Positions 17,142 to 26,919 of a DNA stretch of 64,000 nucleotides are shown here, one piece after another. Within the stretch, counting starts at the first letter, position 1, and each line of letters starts with the position of its first letter. Source of the stretch: Sphingobacterium sp. PCS056 (GTDB lineage Bacteria; Bacteroidota; Bacteroidia; Sphingobacteriales; Sphingobacteriaceae); contig NZ_CP096883.1 of NCBI RefSeq assembly GCF_023273895.1, positions 2,666,001-2,730,000 of the forward strand, read 5' to 3'. The position numbers and the translations under genes were made by a program. The notes beneath the pieces are model-generated. The model searched no databases, was not told the origin of the DNA, and saw nothing but the letters and a program-made list of their open reading frames with translations.

Positions 17142-19319
17142 ATGCGTCAATTGGAGTGTCATCAAGAAGAAATACATTTATGTGGTAAGATTCAGTTTGG
17201 AGGATTTCTTTTTGTTTTTAATAATAGTGGTTGTGTGGCTATTAGTGAAAATATAACAGATCTTTTAAATAGGACTGTAGATCAAGTATTGGGTTTACAA
17301 ATTGAAGATATATTAAGTTTACTGTCTCAAGAAACGGAATGGAATCTTGCAGAAATAGAGCGTCAGATCAACGGGCAGGTGTTTATACGTTTTGTTGAAC
17401 GGATCCAGATCGACAAAATAGAATATTACTTAAGTATATATAGCTATGATGAAAAGAAATATATCGAAATAGAACCTTGTAATGAAACTCATTTAAAGGA
17501 AACACGATTATTTTACTATGCTAAATACCTGGAAGAAGAGCATGATCGCGCATGGCAATCTTTGACGGTTCTAATAAGACAAATCATTGGATTTGATCGG
17601 GTGATGGTTTATCAGTTCCTTAAAGATCACAGTGGTCAGGTTATTGCGGAATCCATTTCTGAGGATATGACTTCTCTCATTGGTTATCGATATCCTGAAT
17701 TTGATATTCCCGAGCAAGAACGAGCACTATATACCAAATTTCTGGCTCGAAATATTGCAGATATTGATGCGTCTACAGTTAATGTAAAGGGGATAGATCC
17801 AAAGGAATTAGATCTTACAAGATGTAGTCTCAGAGCTTTATCGCCGATCCATTTGCAGTACCTACGAAATGCTGGGATGCGCGCTAGTGCAAGTTTTTCC
17901 ATTATTATGAATGGAAAGCTTTGGGGATTGGTTGCTTGTCAAAATCGGCAACCACTGCATGTTGACCTTGCGCAACGACATTTAGGCGCTTTCCTTACGC
18001 AATATGCCGTGAACTATTATCTTTCGGAACATCAGAAAATGAATCTGTTCAATCAGGAAGTCATGGTAGCGATGGAGATTGACCTCAAGTCCGAGCTTCT
18101 AATCAAGACAGATATGTATGCTGTTCTTGAAAAGTTTGCACCACAAATTATGAAAATTGCCGAAGCTGATGGGTTGATCATTTTACATGATCGGGGACTT
18201 AAATCATTTGGAGATGTACCGACTGAGGAGCTTCATGCGCAAATCGACCAAAGTTTAATAAATCATGAAGAAAATTTATATGCCACTTCAAATTTTGTTT
18301 ATGATATACCAGCTCACATAATAGATCCGATTATCTTTCCAGGTGTGATCAGAATAAATGTTCAGCCTGGGAGTAAAGTATATATGTATTTGTTTAGAAA
18401 GGAGCATGTATATGAAGAGATATGGGCAGGCAAACCGGAGAAAATATTTAAATATGATCCAGAGAATAATGTAAAATTTCCTTCACCCAGAACATCGTTT
18501 GATGCATGGATCGAACACACAAAAGGTAATGCTCCGAAATGGAAACAATCTGAACTGTCGTTTATGGGCAGAATCGTACAGATAATACAGCAGGCCATTG
18601 CTCAGCGAAGTGTCGAAATAGCCAACTTAAATAAAGAGCTTGTTCGATCAAATAATGCACTAGATACATTTAGCTATACGCTGACACATGATCTTAAAAA
18701 CCCACTTTCTTCAATACAGCTTGCAGCACAAATGATTCTTTTAAAAAATGACATCTCAAAAGAACTGTTGCATAAATTAGGTGAAAATATTTTGGATGCT
18801 ACTCGTTTGATTACAGAGATGATGGATAATGTATACCAATTATCTCAGTCTAACTATGTGGCATTCAAGAATGAATTGATCGATCCGTGAACAAAAATTC
18901 TGAGTATTTTAGAAAGTTGTAAGCAACAGTATGGTATTGTAGATCTTGACTTTAGGCTTGGTCCTACGATTCCTATTTTAGGAGAAAGAACGTTACTATA
19001 TCAATTGTTTTTAAATTTGATGGGTAACGCTATTAAATATAGGAGTACGATTCAAAAGCCATTTGTTGAGATATCCAGTGAGAACGTAGGCAACTCTGTT
19101 TTTTATTATATTAAGGACAATGGAATAGGTATGGACCTTAGAGAAGGCGTCAATATATTTGATATCTTTAAGCGATTGCCTAATTCTCAGGGATATGAGG
19201 GATCGGGTATTGGACTTTCTATTGTCAAGCGTATCATTGATCGTTTAAATGCTGAAATTACTGTTAAAAGCGAACTTCAAGTTGGAACTACTTTTTGTAT
19301 TGAATTTAAAAAAGAATAA
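17142..19319 (+). pseudogene. Bacteriophytochrome sensor histidine kinase with in-frame stop
   Basis: One continuous frame of 725 codons codes for a PAS-GAF-PHY-HisKA-HATPase kinase but carries TGA at 18888-18890. Before it come Cys6 in the biliverdin-attachment position (ECHQEEIH), the GAF signature YPEFDIPEQER (Asp188), RALSPIHLQYL (His237) and the H box THDLKNPLSS with His516. After it come NLMGNAIKYR, DNGIGMD and GSGIGLSIVKRI of the ATP-binding domain. The break falls between the dimerisation and ATPase domains, so the first product (582 aa) could sense light but not phosphorylate. CGA to TGA (Arg to stop) is one simple explanation; a sequencing error is another. Confidence 0.9.
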
Positions 19320-19724
19320 TCGACATCTGTAGTCGCTTTGCGCCAGAGATAATCGAAATAAAGATAATTTGAATATCTTTATCTGGTCAACTATATCTAC
19401 TGTTTAAATAGGCTGGGAGTGACGCAGGTTTAGCTTGGGCTAAACAAACTTATTAAAGCTTATCAAAATATTGGAGTTCTTACTCATATGATTTATTCAT
19501 GTATAAATATCTATTCATCAAATAGATGTTTTCAAGATCTCTTTAGTGGATCTGAGTTGGGCGTCTAAAAGCGAAATTATTATATCCACGACCCAACCAC
19601 TTTTTATTGCTGGAGGTAAATACGTTATCGCAGTGTTAATACCCGAAATGAATTTAAGACTGAACCTATTGCTGATGTTGTTGTTTTCAATGCAATGATT
19701 TACAACTCAAATAACATAATTGCT
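19320..19724. other. Intergenic region, no gene seen
   Basis: About 400 bases between the phytochrome kinase and the PA2169-type gene. The in-frame ATG at 19695 would extend the next protein by ten residues but lacks family support. No other structure noticed. Confidence 0.4.
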
Positions 19725-20192
19725 ATGGAAAATCAAATTAATAATCCAGAAATTATCAATGATCTTATCAAGATCAACAATGATCGCATAGAAGGATATA
19801 AAACAGCATCTGATCTTGCAAACAATATGGGAGTGGATAGCTTAGGTGGTATTTTCGGGAAATATATGCAGCAATCAAAACAATTTATAGAAGAGTTAAC
19901 ACCTTATGTTAAACTCGAGGGTGAGGAGCCAACGGAAAGTACGATGATGAGTGGTAAACTTTTTAGATTGTGGATGAATGTTAAAGTAAATATTTCAGGA
20001 AATGATAAGAGAAGCTTATTGGAAAGTTGTGAAAAAGGAGAAGATGCTTTTAAGGAAACCTATAAAAACACACTAGAAGAGGATGCTGATCAGTTATCAA
20101 TAGAAGTGAAAAATATGGTGTTGAACCAATTGGGTAAGCAGCTAGCTGCGCATAATGATATTAAAATGTTACGTGATAACGCATCGTTATAA
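19725..20192 (+). CDS. PA2169-type four-helix-bundle protein (DUF2383)
   Basis: 155-aa ferritin-like helical bundle. The family core is visible: LIKINNDRIEGYKTASDLA near the N-terminus, IFGKYMQQSKQFIEELTPYV, LFRLWMNVKV and a CEKGEDAFKETYKNTL block. The start at 19725 (MENQINNPE) fits family length. Such proteins are common stress or stationary-phase genes in Bacteroidota; no ferroxidase function is established for them. A strong terminator at 20261-20284 follows, so it is a single-gene unit. Confidence 0.85.
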   Translation: MENQINNPEIINDLIKINNDRIEGYKTASDLANNMGVDSLGGIFGKYMQQSKQFIEELTPYVKLEGEEPTESTMMSGKLFRLWMNVKVNISGNDKRSLLESCEKGEDAFKETYKNTLEEDADQLSIEVKNMVLNQLGKQLAAHNDIKMLRDNASL

Positions 20193-20260
20193 AATAAGAC
20201 TTTATTATGTAATTGTAGTTTGAATATAAATATAGTATATTTAAATTACTGAATTAAATG

Positions 20261-20284
20261 AAAAGGGGACCCATGTCCCCTTTT
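20261..20284 (+). terminator. Intrinsic terminator
   Basis: AAAAGGGGAC and GTCCCCTTTT form a perfect 10-bp stem with a CCAT loop, ending in T bases, 69 bases past the DUF2383 gene. Confidence 0.85.
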
Positions 20285-20377
20285 CAACATAAGGCTTATA
20301 TCACCTGATGGTATGCTGCACAACATTCATTTTATAAACTTAGAAATTGGAATATAAACATCATAATTGGAGAGAAT

Positions 20378-20899
20378 ATGGGAAAACGTTTTTTTGTGTG
20401 TATATTTTTTGTGTTAAGTACAATTATTTGCTTTGGTCAAATTGATATTGATAAAATAAGATCGGACTATTCGGTAGCTGTTAAAGATAAAAAACTCTGT
20501 GAGAACAATCTAAAAACCTTAGAATCTGGAGCCAAAACTGCAACAGAACAAGGATATCTCGCAGCATATGAGATATTATGGGCAAAGCATAAGAACAATC
20601 CATTTACAAAGCTAAGCCAGTTTAAAAAAGGTAAGAATAGACTAGAATCTGTTATATCAAAAAATAAAGATAATATTGATCTGCATTTTATAAGATGGTC
20701 TGTCCAAACACATGCTCCCTCATTTCTAGATTATCATAAAGATCGATTAGTGGATAAAAATTTTTTAGTTCAAAATCTTAAAAAATTGCCAAGTCAAGAA
20801 GGTAAAAAAATAATTTTCAAATATCTGAAGGAAGCAAATAGTTATTTGAAAGGGGATCATGTATTCACGAAAGATGAACTTGCGGAACTGTCAAAATAG
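20378..20899 (+). CDS. Secreted protein of unknown function
   Basis: 173 aa with a signal peptide (MGKRFFVCIFFVLSTIICFGQ). The mature part is charged and helical, with a KKLCENNLKTLES start and a GYLAAYEILWAKH segment. Bacteroidota genomes often have such short secreted helical proteins; no function is known to me. It is on the same strand as the DoxX-like gene about 100 bases downstream. The start is supported by the signal peptide. Confidence 0.75.
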   Translation: MGKRFFVCIFFVLSTIICFGQIDIDKIRSDYSVAVKDKKLCENNLKTLESGAKTATEQGYLAAYEILWAKHKNNPFTKLSQFKKGKNRLESVISKNKDNIDLHFIRWSVQTHAPSFLDYHKDRLVDKNFLVQNLKKLPSQEGKKIIFKYLKEANSYLKGDHVFTKDELAELSK

Positions 20900-20996
20900 A
20901 GACTTTCTGTGGAGTTTTAAAAATATTGTCATTATAAAAAACCTTTGTCCATTGTCGGTTGTATCTATACTGATCGATATTGATAAAATAAATAAT

Positions 20997-21401
20997 ATGC
21001 TGACGAATCAATCCTATTTTCAAAAGGTAAGCAGAATTGCTCTCGGTACGTTTTTAATGACTGCTGGTATCTCACATCTAACATTTGCTCGTAAAGAATT
21101 TCGGGCTCAGGTGCCTAATTGGGTTCCTCTTAAAAAGGATGATACGGTGGTGTTTTCTGGACTAGCGGAAATTTCTTTAGGTGCTGCTCTAATTTTTACA
21201 AATGAAAAACATAGAGAAACTGTTGGTCAAATAGCGGCTGGATTTTTTACATCTGTGTTTCCTGGCAATATCACCCAATATGTAGAAAAACGTGATGCCT
21301 TTGGTCTCGATACTAATGCTAAGAGATTTGCACGACTGTTCTTTCAACCCGTACTTATTGCTTGGGCATTAGCGAGTACGAAGGATAACAAAAGCAAATA
21401 A
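20997..21401 (+). CDS. DoxX-family membrane protein
   Basis: 134-aa inner-membrane protein with about four hydrophobic segments: IALGTFLMTAGISHLTF, VFSGLAEISLGAALIF, IAAGFFTSVFPGNITQYV and a C-terminal LIAWALA. The FxxAGxxHF-like opening and GLAEISLG are typical of DoxX relatives. The ATG at 20997 (MLTNQSYF) is chosen; an upstream frame extension overlaps the previous gene and has no signal. Role unknown; family members are sometimes tied to quinone or redox reactions. Confidence 0.8.
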   Translation: MLTNQSYFQKVSRIALGTFLMTAGISHLTFARKEFRAQVPNWVPLKKDDTVVFSGLAEISLGAALIFTNEKHRETVGQIAAGFFTSVFPGNITQYVEKRDAFGLDTNAKRFARLFFQPVLIAWALASTKDNKSK

Positions 21402-22232
21402 AATAACTTTCTTTTTTTATTCAAAACATATTATTTTATCTCATATAGTAATATGATGGATATATTATTTTTAATAAAATTCCTGTATTAATTTCTTAAT
21501 ACCATTTTCAACAATATATACCTAGCCTTTATGCTATGTTTTGAGTCACATTGGTTCAGTACAAGGAGTATAATGGATCCAATTATGCACAACATGCCTA
21601 AGCATGATTAATACGTGCTGATATTATCAATTGGTTATAATTTGTAGATGCTCCTTTCCTATGGATATATCTGCTTTGGCATGTCTTAGTTTTGCAATCT
21701 ACGGTATGCTGAATTTACTTGGATGTGTTGAGAAAGTGCCTCATTGCCATTTACAAATAAAGGGGTAGAGTCTGAGTGAAAATTTTGGATTTTGATATGC
21801 GACACTAGTCATCTCATGATGGATTGAAATTTCATTTGGCAATTCTTCATCAATTTCCATTTTTAAACAATTTTCTTTGCTTTTATCAGTTTCGATCTTT
21901 CTTCCCCGAAATTTTCATTTCAATATAGTGTTCATTAAATTAGAACGGTTAGATTAATACTTTTTGATCATGTTATAGTGATGGGTCCAGAGTAGCATGG
22001 TGGATTAAAAATAGATATTCTAACCTTTTAAAATTGTCGTATCTGATTGTCATAGATGCTTTATCATGTTCATTCATGTATCAAGATTGTGTATGATAAA
22101 TTACTTACTAAAATGGCTTAGGGATTGTATTAAATACCGAAAGGGCAAGCATTATGCGAAAACGCATAACCTTGCCCAAATCGTAATCATATTAATTAAA
22201 TATGATACATGGAATATTATTATTTACTGGGG
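21402..22232. other. Long intergenic region without a gene
   Basis: 831 bases between two convergent genes. The hairpin at 22143-22177 is the only structure noticed. An 81-codon ORF at 22066-22311 runs antisense into the glycosyltransferase gene and does not look like a protein. Confidence 0.5.
22143..22177 (-). terminator. Hairpin downstream of the glycosyltransferase gene
   Basis: GGGCAAG and TTATGCG on one arm pair with CGCATAA and CTTGCCC on the other, with one small bulge and an AAAA loop (TTTT on the minus strand). On the minus strand it is followed by TTTCGGTATTT, 56 bases past the stop. Confidence 0.65.
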
Positions 22233-23678
22233 TTACCCTCTTGTCAACCATCCGCTGCGTCCTGCTGTAGCAATTGCATATGGAGTAATCCAGAATAGAG
22301 AGAATGCATAGAATATACTGTAAGTATAAGCCCAAAATGCTTCTTTTTTATTGTCACTTTTTGAGGCAAAGAAGAATGCTTGAATACTTGAAAAAATTAG
22401 TATTCCTACAAAAGTTGAACTCAAGAACATTAAAGGATAATGAAATATTGTCCACATCATTAACAAAAGCAGCGGATAGGAAAGCAATACTTTTTTCCAT
22501 TGCATAAGTAATAAAATACGCGTTCCTAATTTTTTGCCCTCACGGAAATTGGTAAAAGCAAAACGGCTCATCATAATATTTTCACGCACATTACTTCTTT
22601 CCCAACGAATAAACATCTTATATAAGTTTTTATAACGTACAGGAGTATCGGTATAGACATATGCATTGGATTGAAACAAAACATGGTAACCTTGTTTCAA
22701 AATCATGTTGGTCATAGCCCTGTCTTCTCCAATATCCGAAGGTTGATTCATGAATGTTTGATTCATCCAATCTTCTAAACAATTCATGACGGCATCTTTT
22801 CGATATGCTGATAAAGCTCCCGGTGTACACATGACCGAACCTAATACACTTTGTGCGGAGCGGACAAATTCAAAACTGAATATAAAACTCACACTAAGCA
22901 TGCGTGGTATTATAGCTTTTTTATTATTGAGTACACGAACATTTCCAGCAACAGCACCACAATCTTTATTTTTCACAAAAGGAGAGGCCATATTTCTAAG
23001 TGTATCTTTTTTTACCACAGAATCACTATCAACAGTAATGAATATATCACCTTTACCTAATTTGAAACCACGGTAAAGCGCATGTCGTTTTCCCATGTTC
23101 TTAGGTTGTTGATAAATTTCGACGCGATCACCCAACTCTGCTTTAGCGCGTTGTATCCACGAGAATGTATCATCTTTACTACCATCATCGATTGCTATTA
23201 ATTGGAGCTTGTGACCAGGATAATCGCTATTTGCAAGACTACGTAAAGTATCATAGACAAGATGTCCTTCATTGTAAGCTGGTACTATAACTGTACAAGA
23301 AGGCAATTCTTCATCAGATACAGAGGCAATAGGCTTATATTTTGTATGTAAAATTATCAAATAGACCAAGAAACTGATACTGGATAGTAAAAGGAAAATA
23401 CCGAATCCAATAATTATAGTTCCGCCAATGCTATCTAGACGTTCAAAACGTAATGCTTCGAATTCTGTCTGAAGCATATATAGACCAAATACTGACGTTA
23501 ATAAAATCAAAAATGTTATGCCCCATATACTATACTCTTTGAGACCATATTGAATTGATTTGCGTAACAAACTGTTTTTTTGTTGTTTTAATTGCTGCTC
23601 GTTTGAATTTAATACAGCTGGCTTTACTAGCACCTTAACCTCCTTTGTAGGAGTGAGAACTTCTTCCATGTAATTCAT
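22233..23678 (-). CDS. Membrane glycosyltransferase family 2, hyaluronan-synthase-like
   Basis: 481-aa processive GT2 enzyme of the inner membrane. Two transmembrane helices (about 49-70 and 85-110) precede the catalytic domain, with VIVPAYNEG, AIDDGSKDD, TVDSDSVV, GEDRAMT and MFIRWERSNVREN (the RW motif in the hyaluronan-synthase/NodC form). Four or more helices close the protein, probably forming the polymer channel. It likely makes a beta-linked exopolysaccharide from UDP-sugars; the sugar is unknown. It stands alone, without the usual capsule genes nearby. A second Met at residue 4 is an alternative start. Confidence 0.87.
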   Translation of the reverse strand: MNYMEEVLTPTKEVKVLVKPAVLNSNEQQLKQQKNSLLRKSIQYGLKEYSIWGITFLILLTSVFGLYMLQTEFEALRFERLDSIGGTIIIGFGIFLLLSSISFLVYLIILHTKYKPIASVSDEELPSCTVIVPAYNEGHLVYDTLRSLANSDYPGHKLQLIAIDDGSKDDTFSWIQRAKAELGDRVEIYQQPKNMGKRHALYRGFKLGKGDIFITVDSDSVVKKDTLRNMASPFVKNKDCGAVAGNVRVLNNKKAIIPRMLSVSFIFSFEFVRSAQSVLGSVMCTPGALSAYRKDAVMNCLEDWMNQTFMNQPSDIGEDRAMTNMILKQGYHVLFQSNAYVYTDTPVRYKNLYKMFIRWERSNVRENIMMSRFAFTNFREGKKLGTRILLLMQWKKVLLSYPLLLLMMWTIFHYPLMFLSSTFVGILIFSSIQAFFFASKSDNKKEAFWAYTYSIFYAFSLFWITPYAIATAGRSGWLTRG

Positions 23679-24516
23679 ATCCTATATTATTTAGTGTGTG
23701 TTAATGCATTTGATCTTAGATACAAATGACAAACTTACCATTTGTAATAAAAATATTACGATTTGGTATTTACAAAAGACATGCCTCAATAATTGGTACG
23801 AATTGAACTAAATTTATAATTGTAACAAACTTGATATAATAAGAGGTGTTGTAAACAGTTGATTTACAGTGATATTTGTGTGAATATTTTTATTTAAATC
23901 TTTTTTAACATGATATATGGTATGTGCATTTTTTAAGGTTTTTTAACATTTCGATCATTTTTTCATTATATTCTTTATGGTTATGATTTCGAATTTGTAC
24001 TGCAATTTGGGATAATTATCCATAGATCTTATTCCATTGTGACGAATATTTGGATGGTTTTCTTTTAGAATTGCTGTTCTAGTAAACAAGATCATCCTAC
24101 CTAAATTTGTTATTTAGATGGCTCTCCTTAATATAATTTGATGTTCAAATAGATATTTCCACTTTATAGATGCAAATAGGGTGGTTTGATGATAAAAAAT
24201 GAACTAGTGCCATGTAAAAGAATGATAGAGTAGTTGTAAATCTCTGCCAATATAAAAAAGAAGGATAGATGATTTCTAGTTACACATCTGTTACTGGATC
24301 TGGTAGTAAAGAATTTGCTGCTCTTTCTGTTTTTTAGAAAGTATAATTAAAACTTATGTCAAATGTTGCTATTTCAGCTGCAGATGCAACGGGTCGAGGT
24401 TCTAAGGCGACTTTTGTGAAATAAAAAACTAGTCTGATATACGAGAAATAGAAAACGGATTGGCCCTAAGGGATCAATCCGTTGATTAATAGTTTAAAAC
24501 TGTATTGGATTAATAT
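23679..24516. other. Intergenic region with possible small coding remnants
   Basis: 838 bases. Two short stretches have protein-like composition: ATG at 24269 giving MISSYTSVTGSGSKEFAALS (19 codons, after a GAAGGA box) and ATG at 24356 giving 22 codons that include SAADATGRGSKATFVK (ends 24424). They may be remains of one decayed gene. No family was recognised. Confidence 0.3.
24454..24483 (-). terminator. Terminator of the DJ-1/PfpI gene
   Basis: AACGGATTG (24454-24462) pairs perfectly with CAATCCGTT (24475-24483). On the minus strand it is followed by a T-rich run, 34 bases past the stop. Confidence 0.75.
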
Positions 24517-25212
24517 CTATTTCGATAAGAGGGCGAGTAATTCCTTTGCCGTTTCTTCTGAAGAACCTGGATTTTGACCTGTGATCAAATTGCCATCTTT
24601 TAAAACATAACTACCCCAATCTTCTCCTTTACTATAATCACCACCAAGTTTTATAAGTTCATCTTCTACTAAAAAGGGAACAACATCTGTCAATTGAACA
24701 GCCTCTTCTTCAGAATTCGAAAATCCAGTAACTTTTTTACCTTTTACTAATGGGATACCATCGCTGTCTTTAACAAACCGGAATACACCCGGAGCGTGGC
24801 ATACTGCGGCAACAGGCTTATTGTTTTTCCAAAAATCTTCTATAAGTGTTATAGAGGTTTTATCATTCGCCAAATCCCAAAGTGGGCCATGTCCGCCGGG
24901 ATAAAAAATAGCATCGTAATCCTGTTCGTCTACTTCACTCAATATTATGCTATTGGCCAATTTAGCTTGTAATTCCTTGTCCTCATCAAATCGTTTTGTC
25001 GCTTCAGTCTGGAATTCTGGAAGTGCGCTTTTAGGATCTATCGGAGGTTGTCCACCTTTTGGAGAAGCGATTGTCACATCGACTCCTGCATCAGCCATAA
25101 CATAATAGGGTGCAGCAAATTCTTCGACCCAAAAACCTGTTTTATTTCCTGTATCTCCAAGTTGATCATGAGAGGTAAGTACGACTAATACTTTCAAATT
25201 TTCTTTTTCCAT
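24517..25212 (-). CDS. DJ-1/PfpI family protein, Hsp31/HchA-like
   Basis: 231-aa member of the type 1 glutamine-amidotransferase-like fold. The nucleophile elbow is AAVCHAPGVF with the conserved Cys, the FYPGGHGPLWDLA oxyanion block is present, and TGFWVEEFAAPYY near the N-terminus carries the Glu that activates the Cys. Related proteins act as glyoxalase III or protein deglycase on methylglyoxal damage. A near-perfect CRP-type site lies 55 bases upstream, and a Crp/Fnr-family gene is the next gene upstream on the same strand. Exact activity is not provable here. Confidence 0.87.
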   Translation of the reverse strand: MEKENLKVLVVLTSHDQLGDTGNKTGFWVEEFAAPYYVMADAGVDVTIASPKGGQPPIDPKSALPEFQTEATKRFDEDKELQAKLANSIILSEVDEQDYDAIFYPGGHGPLWDLANDKTSITLIEDFWKNNKPVAAVCHAPGVFRFVKDSDGIPLVKGKKVTGFSNSEEEAVQLTDVVPFLVEDELIKLGGDYSKGEDWGSYVLKDGNLITGQNPGSSEETAKELLALLSK

Positions 25213-25266
25213 CTTTAAAATTTTTTAAATGATATCACAAAATAGGGTATAAATTATCGAACCCTT

Positions 25267-25284
25267 ATGTGATATACATCACAT
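25267..25284. promoter_or_regulatory. CRP/Fnr-family binding site
   Basis: ATGTGATATACATCACAT contains TGTGA-N6-TCACA, the full CRP-type consensus. It lies 55 bases upstream of the DJ-1 ATG. A further half-site, TCACA, is at 25235-25239. The neighbouring Crp/Fnr protein is the natural candidate to bind it. Confidence 0.6.
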
Positions 25285-25319
25285 TTTAAAGAATGTTTGT
25301 TTTGGCGACATATATCACC

Positions 25320-25910
25320 CTATCTGGCATGATACAGGCGGCTTAGGGTTTCGCGGGATACACCAAGATACGCCGCAATTAAATGTTTTGGAACCAGGTT
25401 GTAGAGTTCTGGATATTGTTGCATCAATTCTTCATACCGACTTCGGGCATCGTTGTTAAGTAAGGAGAGTATTCTTTTTTGTAAACCTATATAACCCTTA
25501 TTGGAACGCCACCTTAGAAAAGTTTCCACTTCGTGTATTTCTTTGCACACTTTTTCTCGGTCTTCACTAAACAGGCAAAGGGTATCTGCATCACTTACAC
25601 AATCCAGATTAACTGTTGCTTTTTTATTGTTATGTAACGCATTATAATCAGATGCCCACCAGGTTTTTGTTGCAAATTGTAGGATGTGCATCTTTTGTTC
25701 ATCATTAACAAAAAATGTTTTAAGACAGCCATTTAAAACAAAATACTCGCATGGTACATCATCACCAATTTGGATGATGGATTGTTTCTTCTTAAATGAT
25801 ACGGGTTTAAAAAAAGAAAAGAAATAATCAAACTGTTCATCGTTGAGTTGAATAGTTTGATCGATATGTCGTCTAAGAATTTCGCGATCCTTCATGAGTA
25901 GAAGATACAT
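25320..25910 (-). CDS. Crp/Fnr-family transcriptional regulator
   Basis: 196 aa. The N-terminal cyclic-nucleotide-binding-like fold (about 25-115, SIIQIGDDVPCEYFVLNGCLKTF) is followed by a C-terminal helix-turn-helix ending LIAAYLGVSRETLSRLYHAR. No Fnr-type cysteine cluster is seen, so oxygen sensing by an iron-sulfur cluster is unlikely. Many Bacteroidota proteins of this size have lost the usual cAMP contacts. It is on the minus strand directly upstream of the DJ-1 gene, with a CRP-type site in the gap. Confidence 0.87.
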   Translation of the reverse strand: MYLLLMKDREILRRHIDQTIQLNDEQFDYFFSFFKPVSFKKKQSIIQIGDDVPCEYFVLNGCLKTFFVNDEQKMHILQFATKTWWASDYNALHNNKKATVNLDCVSDADTLCLFSEDREKVCKEIHEVETFLRWRSNKGYIGLQKRILSLLNNDARSRYEELMQQYPELYNLVPKHLIAAYLGVSRETLSRLYHAR

Positions 25911-25917
25911 TTTTTAT

Positions 25918-25955
25918 AGCAAAGTTCAATAATATCTCGATTATTGAACTTTGCT
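25918..25955 (-). terminator. Long hairpin between DUF3667 unit and Crp/Fnr gene
   Basis: Perfect 16-bp arms (25918-25933 and 25940-25955) with loop ATCTCG. It ends the upstream minus-strand unit, or acts in the leader of the regulator gene, whose ATG is eight bases further on. Confidence 0.6.
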
Positions 25956-25986
25956 CTTTCTTATTATTAAGAATAATCATCAGCTT

Positions 25987-26202
25987 CTAAACGATATTTT
26001 GATCTTTATTTTTGTTTTTAAGTTTGTTCTTTAGATTTTTCCCGAGTATGTAAATGGAAAATATAAAGACAACGCTGTAAACAATAGCTAGTGCTGGTTT
26101 CTCAAATTTTAGATTTTCAAAGTCGAATTCTTTATATAATCTTACCCCAATTATGATCGCTATAATACCAAAAATAAAGGATGATGCTTTTTTATTTTCC
26201 AT
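25987..26202 (-). CDS. Small two-helix membrane protein
   Basis: 71 aa: MENKKASSF, two membrane segments (about 8-19 and 37-54), and a Lys/Asn-rich tail. It starts three bases after the stop of the DUF3667 gene, so the two are probably translated as a pair. No known family. The close spacing and hydrophobic pattern support it as real. Confidence 0.65.
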   Translation of the reverse strand: MENKKASSFIFGIIAIIIGVRLYKEFDFENLKFEKPALAIVYSVVFIFSIYILGKNLKNKLKNKNKDQNIV

Positions 26203-26205
26203 ATG

Positions 26206-26919
26206 TTAATGTTTTATAAGTATGTCAATTAATGTTCCTATTGCAACAGCTAAAATTGCAGCACTCACGACCCCTAACATATATGCAGCAAATCCTTTTA
26301 GATAATTACTGAGTTTCTTGTCAAAAAATTGTCCAATAGCCCAACTGAAATATGCAATTCCAATAATGCCTCCATATTGCATGATGTCAATTTTTATTAA
26401 ACCTTGTAAGAGTGCGCAACATGCAAAAATGAGCATCTCTATCCCCATGACAAAACAAAGTAAGATTAGAATCTCAAATAGATTGTAGTTATAGTTTTTA
26501 AAAAATATTTTAACCCAGAAAGCAATGAATATTCCAAGTATAATATTGGAATAACCATAGTGAGCTTGCACCCAAGTAAAAATTTTTCCTGTCGTTGTTT
26601 GCTCGATTTCTTGATAATTTATATAGCCGTCTTCTATATGGAAAAAACCATTAATCAACGAATAAATAAGAGAAGTTACAATAATAAATATGATTGGTTT
26701 TACAAGTCGAGCACGATTTTCTGAAATATAATGCCTGACATTATCACCGGGTTTGGTTAGTAATTCTCTTATCGTATATAAAATCCCTCTTTCGAAATGT
26801 AAAACATGCTCGATTTCGTGCGTAATGTAGTGTCTATCAATTCTTTTAAGGATTACGGGTTGTCCACAATTTGGACAATAGTTTTGAAAGACTTCGGTGT
26901 TGCAGTTTTTACAATTCAT
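26206..26919 (-). CDS. DUF3667 membrane protein with N-terminal zinc ribbon
   Basis: 237 aa. The N-terminus reads MNCKNCNTEVFQNYCPNCGQ, a CxxC-CxxC zinc ribbon, followed by the family segment HYITHEIEHVLHFERGILYTIRELLTKPG and about four to five membrane helices. DUF3667 proteins are common in Bacteroidota, but their function is unknown. It forms a two-gene unit with the 71-aa membrane protein. Confidence 0.85.
   Translation of the reverse strand: MNCKNCNTEVFQNYCPNCGQPVILKRIDRHYITHEIEHVLHFERGILYTIRELLTKPGDNVRHYISENRARLVKPIIFIIVTSLIYSLINGFFHIEDGYINYQEIEQTTTGKIFTWVQAHYGYSNIILGIFIAFWVKIFFKNYNYNLFEILILLCFVMGIEMLIFACCALLQGLIKIDIMQYGGIIGIAYFSWAIGQFFDKKLSNYLKGFAAYMLGVVSAAILAVAIGTLIDILIKH

Noticed and set aside
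22066-22311. 81-codon plus-strand ORF
   Set aside because: It crosses the terminator hairpin and the antisense of the glycosyltransferase end, and has no protein-like pattern.
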